From the NCBI GenBank assembly GCA_030604975.1, contig JAUVUV010000033.1, positions 1 to 11,203 of the forward strand: 11,203 nucleotides of DNA, in the 5' to 3' direction. Below the pieces are notes generated by a model. That model was not told the origin of the DNA, ran no database searches, and saw only the letters and a program-made list of their open reading frames with translations. This DNA comes from Candidatus Glassiibacteriota bacterium. GTDB taxonomy: Bacteria; Gemmatimonadota; Glassbacteria; GWA2-58-10. This document shows positions 1-6,957 of the stretch, piece after piece. How positions within the stretch are numbered: the first letter of the stretch is position 1; every line of letters begins with the position of its first letter. The position numbers and the translations under genes are program-made.

Positions 1-317
1 CAGCGGGCGTAATCGAACTGCAGCGCATCCTCTCTAAGTATCGATACTTGCGGCATTTCCTTGAATGCCAGTTCCAGTTTTTCGGCCAGTCTGCTGTCGA
101 TTTCCAGGGCGGTGAGCCGTCCTGCCCTCTCAGCCAGCTCGAAGGTCAGCTCACCCCGGCCGGCACCGATCTCCAGTACATGCTTATCCTCCAGTGAGCC
201 CAGGCTGCTGATAATACGGTCTTTCACCTCACTGCTTGTCAGAAAATACTGTCCCAGAGATTTCCGCCGAAAACTTGTGCGAGGGCAGTAGCTGTTTCGG
301 CTTTTTCTGCGTCTCAC
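1..317 (-). CDS. rsmA: 16S rRNA (adenine1518-N6/adenine1519-N6)-dimethyltransferase RsmA (KsgA), 5' part, runs off the window
   Basis: RsmA uses S-adenosylmethionine to dimethylate two adjacent adenines in the 3'-terminal hairpin of 16S rRNA late in 30S assembly. Only the first 105 codons are present. I translated them from the reverse complement. Residues 19-27 read KSLGQYFLT, the family's N-terminal signature (usually LGQNFL or LGQHFL, so the Tyr is a small variation). Residues 47-57 read VLEIGAGRGEL, the SAM-binding glycine-rich motif I. ALEID at 70-74 carries the acidic residue expected to bind the ribose. REDALQFDY at 95-103 matches the motif IV approach. The start is GTG at 317, with AAAGGA four bases upstream. 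An in-frame stop lies just before it, so no earlier start is possible. The first 18 residues are Arg-rich and slightly longer than usual. The gene sits downstream of the terminator at 361-400, so it is probably expressed separately from the pnp operon. Identity is secure; the start is likely. Confidence 0.93.
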   Translation of the reverse strand, partial: MRRRKSRNSYCPRTSFRRKSLGQYFLTSSEVKDRIISSLGSLEDKHVLEIGAGRGELTFELAERAGRLTALEIDSRLAEKLELAFKEMPQVSILREDALQFDYAR

Positions 318-331
318 AATTTCCTTTCACA

Positions 332-365
332 ATATTACCATCAGAGATGGAACTATTTCAATATA
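332..365 (-). promoter_or_regulatory. Candidate promoter for rsmA
   Basis: The short gap between the terminator and rsmA is AT-rich and holds two overlapping options. TTGAAA (356-361), an 18-base spacer and TAATAT (332-337) resemble sigma70 boxes, but transcription would then start almost on the Shine-Dalgarno sequence. TATATT at 360-365 is a better -10 with a more sensible leader of about 35 bases, but it has no recognisable -35 box. A promoter is expected here because a terminator lies just upstream. Which box is used cannot be told from the sequence. Confidence 0.3.
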
Positions 366-400
366 TAAATAAAAACCCAGGGATAAAAGCTACCCCCGGG
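361..400 (-). terminator. Rho-independent terminator after the M16 protease gene
   Basis: On the minus strand the arms CCCGGGGGTA (391-400) and TATCCCTGGG (376-385) pair over ten positions, two of them G-U, around a five-base loop GCTTT (386-390). TTTTT (371-375) and further AT-rich sequence follow directly. This is a textbook intrinsic terminator. It lies 31 bases past the M16 stop codon and marks the end of the transcription unit. Confidence 0.88.
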
Positions 401-431
401 GGAAACAACTATTGGTAGGTATTTTCAAATT

Positions 432-1691
432 TCAGTTATGGTTGGGGCCGAGCGAAACCGAGCAGATTCGCTCTGGGTCGAGGATTACCCGTGCCACTTC
501 GTGTATTTCATCAGGGGGCACGGCTTCAACCTTGCGGATAACCTCGTCTGCCGGCTGATAGCTCTCGCCGTTGAGTTCGAAATTCGCCAGGCGGAACATC
601 CTTGTTGTCGTGCTTTCAAGCCCGAGGAGCAACTGACCTTTGAGCTGGTTTTTCGCATGTTGCAGCTCCTTCTCGGTCACGCCCTCTTTGAGAAACTTAT
701 GATACTCCTCCTGCACAACACCTATCGTCCTGTCGCGCCGCGAGGGTTCGGTTCCCATGTAAACGCCGTAGAGCCCGGTATCCACGTAAAACTGCTGGAA
801 GCTGTAAACCGCATAGGCCAGGGCCTCCTCCTCACGCACACGTTGAAAGAGCCGGGAACTCATCCCGCCGCCGATAATGTTGCTCAGCAGCAACAAAGCG
901 TAGCGTCGGGGGTCGGTGTGGGCGAAGCTCACTGTACCCAGGCAGAGATGAGTCTGCTGACAGTCACGTTTCAGATGACGGGTAACCGGCTTAAAATCGT
1001 CCATATTTCTTGCCGGCTTAGCTTTGAGCACGTCCCAGCCGTTGTTGGGTCGGCTCAAAAGAAAGGAAAATTTGTCGCAAATAATGTCCAGGGTGCAGTC
1101 GAAATTGATATTGCCGGCGAGGGCAATAACAAAATTCGGGGCGATATACTCGCGGTGAAGGTAATCGAGCATCTGCGCTCTTTTCAGGGATTCGACTGTC
1201 TCGTAAGTTCCCAGCAGAGGATAACCGAGCGGATCGTCTCCCCAGATTGCCTGGGAGTAGAGCTGATGGATCATATCGTCCGGGGTATCCTCCATGTTGC
1301 GGATTTCCTCGTAAACGACAAGCTTCTCCCGCTTGATATTTTCCTCGCTCATTGTCGGAGAATCGACAAGGTCGCTGAGCACATCCAGAGCCAGTTCAAC
1401 GTACTCATCCAACACCCTGGCGTGAAAGCAGGTATACTCTCTGCCGGTGAAGGCGTCGATACCACCGCCCACAGACTCGATTGCCGAGGCGATCTGCTTT
1501 GCCGTGCGCCTGCTGGTGCCTTTGAACATCATATGTTCGAGGAAATGGCTGATTCCGATCTTATCGACGGGTTCGTGACGGCTGCCCCGGTTGACCCATA
1601 CGCCGAGCGAACAGGAGCGCACATGCGGAATGTGTTCGAGCATGATCCGCATTCCACCGTCGCCCACTATTCTCCTGACATCTTCTTTCAT
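432..1691 (-). CDS. M16-family zinc metallopeptidase (processing-peptidase-like, YmxG/MlpA type)
   Basis: M16 peptidases are zinc-dependent endopeptidases related to mitochondrial processing peptidase beta. The inverted zinc motif HxxEH is seen as HFLEH at residues 49-53 (His49, Glu52, His53). The third metal ligand is expected about 76 residues later and fits Glu128 or Glu129 in VVYEEI. The C-terminal half carries the family stretch around GGGMSSRLFQRVREE (275-289) followed by LAYAVYSF, so both M16 subdomains are present. At 419 residues it is full length for the single-chain bacterial form. No signal peptide is seen, so it is probably cytoplasmic. The ATG lies 12 bases after the pnp stop with only a weak GGA ahead of it, which suggests translational coupling to pnp. 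A protease of this family follows pnp in Bacillus (ymxG/mlpA) and many other bacteria. Its natural substrate is not clear. Active-site residues look intact. Confidence 0.93.
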   Translation of the reverse strand: MKEDVRRIVGDGGMRIMLEHIPHVRSCSLGVWVNRGSRHEPVDKIGISHFLEHMMFKGTSRRTAKQIASAIESVGGGIDAFTGREYTCFHARVLDEYVELALDVLSDLVDSPTMSEENIKREKLVVYEEIRNMEDTPDDMIHQLYSQAIWGDDPLGYPLLGTYETVESLKRAQMLDYLHREYIAPNFVIALAGNINFDCTLDIICDKFSFLLSRPNNGWDVLKAKPARNMDDFKPVTRHLKRDCQQTHLCLGTVSFAHTDPRRYALLLLSNIIGGGMSSRLFQRVREEEALAYAVYSFQQFYVDTGLYGVYMGTEPSRRDRTIGVVQEEYHKFLKEGVTEKELQHAKNQLKGQLLLGLESTTTRMFRLANFELNGESYQPADEVIRKVEAVPPDEIHEVARVILDPERICSVSLGPNHN

Positions 1692-1703
1692 GAATCATTC
1701 CGG

Positions 1704-3797
1704 CTATTTTTCCGCCAGTTCTTCCTCGGCGGCTATCTTGGAGAGCTTGACCCTGTTCTGTTTATCGATACCGACAAGCTTTACCTTGAATTTGTCTCCT
1801 ACCTTGACCACCTTGTCAATGTCATTAACCCGCTCTTTTTTCAGTTCCGAGATATGAACCAGCCCTTCTCTTCCGGGCAAGAATTCGACAAAAACGCCAA
1901 AGGAGGTGACAGTTTTTACCATGCTGTCGTAAATCCTGCCAAGCTCGGGTTCGGCGACGATATCCTGGATTGTCTCTATAGCCATCTTGCAGGCATTCTC
2001 ATCTGAGGAGGCGATTGTGATCGTACCGTCGTCCTCGATTTCGATTTTGGCGCCGGTATCCTCACAGATCTTGCGGATAATCTTGCCTCCAGGACCGATT
2101 ACATCACGGATTTTCTCCGTGTTTATCTTCATCGTGTGGATTCTCGGCGCATACTGGCTGATCGCCTCTCTCGGAGTGGAAATTGTTCCGTCCATGACAT
2201 CGAGGATGTGGTTGTATCCCGTGCAGGCTTGTTGCAGCGCACGTTCCAGCACCTCGAGGGGTATCCCGCCGATTTTACTGTCGAGTTGAAAGGCTGTGAT
2301 CCCTTCCCGCGTGCCGGCCACCTTGAGATCCATGTCTCCCAGATGGTCCTCCGCACCAAGAATATCGCTCAGGATGCATACCCCATCCTCCTCATAAACC
2401 AGGCCAATAGCGATACCGGCAACGGCTTTTTTCACCGGCACGCCCGCATCCATCAGAGCGAGCGATCCTCCGCAGACCGAGGCCATTGAGCTTGAACCGT
2501 TGGATTCGAGGATATCGGCAACGAGCCTGATCGTATAGGGGAAGTTATCGCCATTGGGGATAACAGGGCTGAGGGCGCGTTCGGCGAGAGCGCCGTGGCC
2601 GATCTCGCGGCGGCCCGGTCCCCGCGGTATACGGACTTCTCCCACACTGAAAGAGGGAAAATTGTAATGCAGCATGAATGACTTGCGGAATTCCTGCTGT
2701 TCGATCCCATCAATCACCTGGCTGTCCAGGCTGGTACCGAGAGTGACCGAGGCCAGGGCCTGGGTCTGGCCCCTGGTGAAAAGGGCCGATCCGTGAACTC
2801 GCGGTAGAACCTGAACCTCGCAGGTTATATCACGGATTTCGTCATTCTTGCGCCCATCGATACGCCGACCCTCCTGAAGAACCATCTGCCGCATTTTCTT
2901 TTTTTCAATATCCCCGATAATCACGGCAATTGTTGTTTCTTGCTCCGGATATTCCTCAATCAGCTTCCCAACCGTGCTTTTCACCAGTTCATCGTAAGCG
3001 TTCTCCCGTTCTTTCTTGTCGGCGATCCTGAGGATTTCACCCAGCGGAGCCTCCACACTGGCATGGACTTTTCCCTCCAGCTCCTGGTCGGTTTCCGGTG
3101 GTGTAAATTCTTTTTTCTGCAGACTGGCCGTCTTGGCTAACTCCTCAATCATATCCAGTATTTCCCTGATCCCTTCCCTTGCGAATTTGAGTCCGCCGAG
3201 AACCTGAGAAGCAGATAACTCCTCGGCTCCCCCCTCGACCATGACAACCGCATCGCGGGTACCGGCCACCACCAGGTCGAGTTTTGATTTTTCGATCTGA
3301 GCGAATGTGGGGTTGACCACATACTGACCGTCGATATAGCCTACACGTACAGCCGCTATTTTATCGGTAATCGGAATCTGGCTCAAAGATAAAGCGACGG
3401 AGGCTCCAATAATACCCAGCACACCCGCCGGATTCTCCTGGTCCGAGCTAAGTACGGTAACCATTACAATCACATCGTTGCGGTAGGCATCGGGAAACAG
3501 CGGGCGGATCGGCCGGTCTATCAGGCGCGCGCTTATTATCTCGCGGTCGCTGGGGCGGCCCTCGCGTTTGAAAAAGCCTCCCGGTATCTTGCCGCCGGCA
3601 TAGGATCGTTCCCGGTAGTCCACGAACAGCGGGAGATAATCGATGCCTTCCTTGGGTTCCTTGCTCTCTACCACCGCTACCAGCACTGAAGTTTCGCCAT
3701 ACTGGATGAAGGCACTGCCGTGGGCCTGTTTGGCCATTCCCCCGGTTTCCATGAACAGTGTTCTACCGCCGATAATTTTTTCAACTTTGTGAATCAT
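1704..3797 (-). CDS. pnp: Polyribonucleotide nucleotidyltransferase (PNPase)
   Basis: PNPase degrades RNA 3' to 5' using phosphate and can also add nucleotides. It acts as a trimer in the cytoplasm, often with RNase E-type degradosomes. All domains are present in order: first RNase PH domain (about 10-145), helical linker domain (about 150-230), second RNase PH domain (about 320-545), KH domain (about 555-612) and S1 domain (about 617-688). The active-site region is clear: PRGPGRREIGHGALAERAL (391-409), the phosphate-binding serines in SSSMAS (435-440), and the Asp cluster in DILGAEDHLGDMD (478-490). The KH loop is IGPGGK (567-572), and S1 opens with GRIYDSMVKTVTSFGVFVE. The length of 697 residues is normal. 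The start ATG has GGAAGG (3803-3808) five bases upstream, a strong Shine-Dalgarno. It lies 143 bases after rpsO, and the gap is rich in hairpins. In E. coli PNPase represses its own synthesis through its leader; something similar could hold here but is inference. Confidence 0.98.
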   Translation of the reverse strand: MIHKVEKIIGGRTLFMETGGMAKQAHGSAFIQYGETSVLVAVVESKEPKEGIDYLPLFVDYRERSYAGGKIPGGFFKREGRPSDREIISARLIDRPIRPLFPDAYRNDVIVMVTVLSSDQENPAGVLGIIGASVALSLSQIPITDKIAAVRVGYIDGQYVVNPTFAQIEKSKLDLVVAGTRDAVVMVEGGAEELSASQVLGGLKFAREGIREILDMIEELAKTASLQKKEFTPPETDQELEGKVHASVEAPLGEILRIADKKERENAYDELVKSTVGKLIEEYPEQETTIAVIIGDIEKKKMRQMVLQEGRRIDGRKNDEIRDITCEVQVLPRVHGSALFTRGQTQALASVTLGTSLDSQVIDGIEQQEFRKSFMLHYNFPSFSVGEVRIPRGPGRREIGHGALAERALSPVIPNGDNFPYTIRLVADILESNGSSSMASVCGGSLALMDAGVPVKKAVAGIAIGLVYEEDGVCILSDILGAEDHLGDMDLKVAGTREGITAFQLDSKIGGIPLEVLERALQQACTGYNHILDVMDGTISTPREAISQYAPRIHTMKINTEKIRDVIGPGGKIIRKICEDTGAKIEIEDDGTITIASSDENACKMAIETIQDIVAEPELGRIYDSMVKTVTSFGVFVEFLPGREGLVHISELKKERVNDIDKVVKVGDKFKVKLVGIDKQNRVKLSKIAAEEELAEK

Positions 3798-3810
3798 TTT
3801 TGCCTTCCAA

Positions 3811-3842
3811 ATATAAAAAATTTCTTCCCCGACCTATCGGGG
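3811..3842 (-). terminator. Hairpin plus T-run between rpsO and pnp: possible attenuator or weak terminator
   Basis: On the minus strand CCCCGA (3837-3842) and TCGGGG (3827-3832) form a perfect six-pair stem with loop TAGG. Six bases (AAGAAA) separate it from TTTTTT (3815-3820), so it is not a canonical terminator, where the T-run follows the stem directly. It ends just before the pnp Shine-Dalgarno. It could act as a partial terminator that lowers pnp relative to rpsO, or as the pnp leader structure that is processed or bound. The hairpin is directly visible; its role is inferred. Confidence 0.45.
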
Positions 3843-3849
3843 GATAATT

Positions 3850-3874
3850 GTGCAACATGTCTGCACCGAGTGCA
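3850..3874 (-). promoter_or_regulatory. Three-arm alternating inverted repeat in the pnp leader
   Basis: The minus strand reads TGCAC (3870-3874), loop TCG, GTGCA (3862-3866), loop GACATGT, TGCAC (3850-3854). The middle arm can pair with the first arm (three-base loop) or with the last (seven-base loop), but not both. This gives two exclusive five-pair hairpins shortly before the GC-rich hairpin at 3827-3842. The arrangement is the sort seen in attenuators and protein-sensing leaders. The arms are short, so chance cannot be excluded. Confidence 0.35.
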
Positions 3875-3904
3875 TTCCCCGCCTTCCCTATCCAAAGCAG
3901 AAAG

Positions 3905-3923
3905 AAAGGGCGTCCACCCCTTT
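3905..3923 (-). terminator. Hairpin just downstream of rpsO
   Basis: On the minus strand AAAGGG (3918-3923) and CCCTTT (3905-3910) pair around GTGGACG, followed by CTTTCTGCTTT, which is T-rich but interrupted. It starts 17 bases past the rpsO stop. It may protect the rpsO 3' end or act as a leaky terminator, as in E. coli, where a terminator lies between rpsO and pnp. On its own it looks weak. Confidence 0.35.
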
Positions 3924-3940
3924 ACCAAGATCAAGGAAGC

Positions 3941-4210
3941 TTATTTTCTCAGTTTCAGGCTTTCAATAACCTTCCTGTAAGAATTGTAGTCCTTGTTGCG
4001 CAAGTACTCCAGAAGTCTTTTCCTCCGGCTGACAAGTTGCAAAAGACCTCGCCGAGAATGAACATCCTTCTTATGAGTTTTCAAATGTCCGGTCAGGCTC
4101 TGAATACGTTTGGTCAGGATTGCAATCTGGACCTGTGTCGAACCGACATCAGTATCGTGCAACTTATATTTGCTGATAACTTTCGCTTTCGCTTCCTTGG
4201 TAATACTCAT
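3941..4210 (-). CDS. rpsO: Small ribosomal subunit protein uS15
   Basis: uS15 binds the three-way junction of helices 20-22 in the central domain of 16S rRNA and is a primary binder in platform assembly. It also forms a bridge to 23S rRNA. At 89 residues it has exactly the usual length. The core signature is visible: DTDVGSTQVQIAILTKRI (19-36), then LTGHLKTHKKDVHSRRGLL (39-57), where the His and Asp of HxxDxHSRRGL contact RNA, then the basic tail RRKRLLEYLRNKDYNSY. The start ATG has GGAGG seven bases upstream, one of the best ribosome sites in the window, in keeping with high expression. It lies 44 bases after ribF. In several bacteria uS15 represses rpsO by binding its own leader. I see no clear mimic of the rRNA site in the short leader here. 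Confidence 0.98.
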   Translation of the reverse strand: MSITKEAKAKVISKYKLHDTDVGSTQVQIAILTKRIQSLTGHLKTHKKDVHSRRGLLQLVSRRKRLLEYLRNKDYNSYRKVIESLKLRK

Positions 4211-4254
4211 TTACTGCCCTCCAAAAATGTCATCTTTTAAAACTGAAATTCGAT

Positions 4255-5253
4255 TTACACCGCCCGGCTCAAAATAAGAGCCGGCATCTTGATTCTTTCG
4301 AAGACCTTTTTTACTTCCCTGTCGTCTCTGTCCATCCGTTTTATCATTTCTCCGGCGCTTTTGAAACGCATTATCGGTCTGATACGTTCGATTATCGAAA
4401 CCTCAAGGGAGCGGTCGTAGAGGTCTCCGGAAAAATCGTAAATATTCAGTTCCAGAGTGGGCGCCAGCTCATCAAAAGTGGGCCGTGGGCCGTGGTGAAG
4501 GGCGCCCGGCATGAGCTTGCCATCCAGATCTACCGTTGCGGCGTAAACCCCTTCCGGAAACAGCTGTTTATCCTCGAATACAGGTTCAAGGTTGGCTGTG
4601 GGATGTCCCAGCCGTTTGCCACGTCCTGCACCGGGTACTACCCTGCCTGTGAAAGAGTAGTAACGTCCAAGCAGCTTTGCCGCCTGGCCCATGTCCCCTT
4701 CCTCGATTGCCGAACGGACCCATGAGCTGGAGACCGGCTTGCCGTCCAGGAGCACAGGAGGAACCTGGATCAAACTGTAATTAAAAACTGAGGAAAGTTC
4801 TCTCAAAACTTTTTCCTCGCCAACCCGTTCCTTGCCGAAAGCGTGGTCGTAACCAATCACCAGGGCGCGCATGCCATAGCGGGAGATCAGGTAATCCTCC
4901 ACGAAACGTTCCGGGGAAAGTTGCGACAGCGCCCGGTCGAATTTCAGCACCACCACGTAATTTATTCCCAGTTCGGTCATCAGACGCACTTTTGCTTCCG
5001 GAGAGGTCAGGAGCTTCACCCCCTGGTTGGGCTGCAAAACATGCCTCGTGTGAGGATCGAAGGTAATAACTACCGATTTCAGGTTCTGCTGCTGTGCTAC
5101 ATCGAGGAGCTCTTCCAGTATGCCGAGATGCCCCCGATGTACCCCGTCAAATGTACCCACCGTAACCGCCGTACAAGTCCCAGCCAGTAAGCTCGACCCA
5201 GTTGTTGATTTATTTTCCAGCATGAAATTCGTTTCACCCCTAACAACTATCAC
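4255..5253 (-). CDS. ribF: Bifunctional riboflavin kinase / FAD synthetase (FMN adenylyltransferase)
   Basis: RibF phosphorylates riboflavin to FMN and then adenylylates FMN to FAD in the cytoplasm. The N-terminal nucleotidyltransferase domain (about 28-185) shows GTFDGVHRGH at 33-42, with the HxGH-like nucleotide-binding site. It also shows GYDHAFGKERVG at 134-145 (usually GxDFxFG, so His replaces Phe here) and SSSWVRSAIEEGD at 175-187. The C-terminal kinase domain (about 197-318) shows GRGKRLGHPTANL (210-222) with the PTAN motif, RPTF (257-260) and LELNIYDFSGDLYD (267-280), which carries the catalytic Glu region. The start is GTG at 5253: the resulting MIVVRGETN matches the family's opening strand (E. 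coli MKLIRGIHN), and AAGG lies just upstream. The alternative ATG at 5223 would drop that strand. The gene follows truB by 33 bases, a common pairing. Function is secure; the start is probable. Confidence 0.95.
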   Translation of the reverse strand: MIVVRGETNFMLENKSTTGSSLLAGTCTAVTVGTFDGVHRGHLGILEELLDVAQQQNLKSVVITFDPHTRHVLQPNQGVKLLTSPEAKVRLMTELGINYVVVLKFDRALSQLSPERFVEDYLISRYGMRALVIGYDHAFGKERVGEEKVLRELSSVFNYSLIQVPPVLLDGKPVSSSWVRSAIEEGDMGQAAKLLGRYYSFTGRVVPGAGRGKRLGHPTANLEPVFEDKQLFPEGVYAATVDLDGKLMPGALHHGPRPTFDELAPTLELNIYDFSGDLYDRSLEVSIIERIRPIMRFKSAGEMIKRMDRDDREVKKVFERIKMPALILSRAV

Positions 5254-5286
5254 TCAAACCTTATCTTTCGACACCTGCCAGGCGGC

Positions 5287-6264
5287 TTAGGAGCCGAACG
5301 AAAAGGCCTCCATCATCAGACGTTTCGGCCTCAGCACGCCAGAAGAGCCGCCTGCCCGATCGAGCAGACCGACTCCCAGGAAAGAATCCCGGCTGTCGTG
5401 AATCCGCACCTCCAGCGAACCCTCAGCCAAAGTAACCTTTCCAATCAGTTGGCCTTCCGCGCCGAGATCGACATATTTGCCGAAATAAATTTTTTCTACT
5501 CCCGATCCCGAAAGCTTAACCGCCGGTAGGCTGGAAAGCGCTATCTCAACCGGTAAAAGCAGCTCTTTCTCGATTTTTTTTCTTCCTTCGGCTGTCAGCT
5601 GGTCCAGTTTTGCGGCCATCGCGAGAGTAAAATCGCCAACCCTGGTTCTCAGAAGAGATCCCAGGTGTCCGCCGCAGCCGAGCTTTTTTCCCAGGTCCCT
5701 GGCCAGGGAACGAAGGTATGTACCGGCAGAACAATCAAGCTCTATCTCCAGAGCTGGCAGATCGACATTCAGCAGCCTGATCGAATCGATACGCACAGCT
5801 ACAGGCTTCAATTCCGGCTTGAGCCCGCGCCTGGCGAGCACGTAAGCCGGTACGCCGTCAACTTTTTTCGAACTGAAAGACGGCGGGATCTGTAGTATAA
5901 CACCGACAAACTCTTCGAGCAGGGACTCCAGCCGTACTTTTGATAAAAGGTTTTCGAGATCGCCATTGTACCTGTAGGTTACCTCGCCCTCGATGTCGTC
6001 TGTTGTGGTCGACTCGCCGAGCTTGATCACGGCCCGGTAAGTTTTATCCTGTTTGGCCAGGTAACCGGTGAAGCGGGTTGCTCCGCCGACGCACAAAACG
6101 AGCAGACCCTCGGCCTGTGGATCCAGAGTTCCGGTGTGCCCTACTTTCCGTATACCCAGAATTTTGCGTACCTTATCGACCACATTGTGGCTGGTGATAC
6201 CGGTTGGCTTATTGACCAGTAACACTCCGTGCAAGTCCGCTTTTGCACTACCGGAACGACTCAT
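5287..6264 (-). CDS. truB: tRNA pseudouridine(55) synthase TruB
   Basis: TruB isomerises U55 to pseudouridine in the T-loop of most tRNAs and also acts as a tRNA folding chaperone. The family opening GVLLVNKPTGITS is at 13-25. The catalytic motif VGHTGTLDPQAEGLL at 41-55 carries the nucleophile Asp48, with the same numbering as E. coli. Tyr76 in KTYRA stacks on the target base. IPPSFSSKKVDGVPAYVLAR (126-145) and SAGTYLRSLARDLG (179-192) are further conserved blocks. A C-terminal PUA-like segment follows from about 250, giving a normal length of 325 residues. The ATG lies five bases after the rbfA stop. Oddly, the GGAGG closest to the start touches the ATG with no spacer, and a second GGAGG lies 16 bases upstream, so reinitiation by ribosomes leaving rbfA is likely. 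A TTG at codon 11 is a less likely alternative start. Confidence 0.97.
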   Translation of the reverse strand: MSRSGSAKADLHGVLLVNKPTGITSHNVVDKVRKILGIRKVGHTGTLDPQAEGLLVLCVGGATRFTGYLAKQDKTYRAVIKLGESTTTDDIEGEVTYRYNGDLENLLSKVRLESLLEEFVGVILQIPPSFSSKKVDGVPAYVLARRGLKPELKPVAVRIDSIRLLNVDLPALEIELDCSAGTYLRSLARDLGKKLGCGGHLGSLLRTRVGDFTLAMAAKLDQLTAEGRKKIEKELLLPVEIALSSLPAVKLSGSGVEKIYFGKYVDLGAEGQLIGKVTLAEGSLEVRIHDSRDSFLGVGLLDRAGGSSGVLRPKRLMMEAFSFGS

Positions 6265-6269
6265 CCTCC

Positions 6270-6656
6270 CTACTCCGAATCCTCCAGCGAACGGGCAAGA
6301 GATGAATCCTGCTCGGCATGAATGTTATTCAGAATCTGTTCGATACGCGCAGCCTTTTCGAGCGTCTCGTCAAGCCTGAAATTCAGGCGAGGCACATATT
6401 TCAAATAACAACGCCTGCCGATGCAGGCGCGAATGAAACTTCCAGCATGCCGAAGGCTCTCCAGGGCTTTCTGCTTGTCCTCGCCCATTATCGAGAAATA
6501 AACTGTCGCCTCTTTAAGGTCATCCGAGAGACTAACTCTGGTCACCGTGACAAACTGAAGTCTAGGATCGCTGACCTCGAGCTGAAGAATTTTGCCGATT
6601 TCCCGGTGCAGCAGATGCCCTAATCTGTTGCTTCTTTTAAATGAATTTCTTGCCAT
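6270..6656 (-). CDS. rbfA: 30S ribosome-binding factor RbfA
   Basis: RbfA binds the immature 30S subunit near the 16S 5' helix and helps final maturation, notably in the cold. It is a single KH-type domain. The family pattern is visible: RSNRLGHLLHREIGKIL at the start, DPRLQFVTVTRVSLSDDLKEATVYFS (30-55), the helix region LRHAGSFIRACIGRR with the kink typical of RbfA KH domains, then PRLNFRLDETLEKAARIEQIL. Length is 128 residues, normal. The ATG follows the ylxP stop with no gap (TAGATG), and there is no Shine-Dalgarno upstream, only a T-run. Translation therefore probably depends on coupling to ylxP. Confidence 0.96.
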   Translation of the reverse strand: MARNSFKRSNRLGHLLHREIGKILQLEVSDPRLQFVTVTRVSLSDDLKEATVYFSIMGEDKQKALESLRHAGSFIRACIGRRCYLKYVPRLNFRLDETLEKAARIEQILNNIHAEQDSSLARSLEDSE

Positions 6657-6938
6657 CTATAAAAAAGACATTTTTTGATCGATCAGCACTACTTCGCTGT
6701 TTGAAGTCACCAGTTCCGTGACTTTCGAGAGTACCTGATTGGCAAACCGCTGGTCATTGGAAACCACTGCCACCGCTATGGTGGAACGTTGCCAGCTATC
6801 GAGATAGTCCACCTCAGCCACGGAAACGTTGAACTTGTTAGCTATCCGTGCTTTCAGCCTTTTAAGCACTCCTCGTTTGGCTTTAAGCGAGTGAATTCCT
6901 TCCAGGTGCAATTCAAAGGTACAGATCCCAATTACCAT
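6657..6938 (-). CDS. ylxP: DUF503 family protein (YlxP)
   Basis: This small protein of 93 residues belongs to DUF503, found between infB and rbfA in many bacteria. Its biochemical role is not established; a link to ribosome assembly is suggested mainly by gene order. The family signature is clear: HSLKAKRGVLKRLKARIANKFNVSVAEVD at residues 16-44, then DSWQRSTIAVAVVSND. It is predicted to be a compact ferredoxin-like alpha/beta fold. The ATG lies 19 bases after the infB stop with no strong Shine-Dalgarno, and its stop codon abuts the rbfA start. Family membership is secure, function open. Confidence 0.93.
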   Translation of the reverse strand: MVIGICTFELHLEGIHSLKAKRGVLKRLKARIANKFNVSVAEVDYLDSWQRSTIAVAVVSNDQRFANQVLSKVTELVTSNSEVVLIDQKMSFL

Positions 6939-6957
6939 CGGCTTTAAGGCTCAGTTG

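Noticed and set aside
396..405. The ten-base palindrome at the start of the terminator stem (CCCCCGGGGG, roughly 393-402) as a protein-binding site
   Set aside because: It is better explained as part of the longer terminator stem CCCGGGGGTA/TATCCCTGGG followed by a T-run.
438..2006. A 522-codon open frame on the plus strand across the M16 protease and the end of pnp
   Set aside because: It is exactly antisense to two genes with intact conserved motifs, and its product has no recognisable domain. Long antisense frames arise from codon bias in the real genes.
4211..4254. An uS15-binding autoregulatory structure in the rpsO leader
   Set aside because: The 44-base leader shows only an eight-base TTTTAAAA palindrome and a four-pair fold around the ATG. 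Neither resembles a known uS15 operator.
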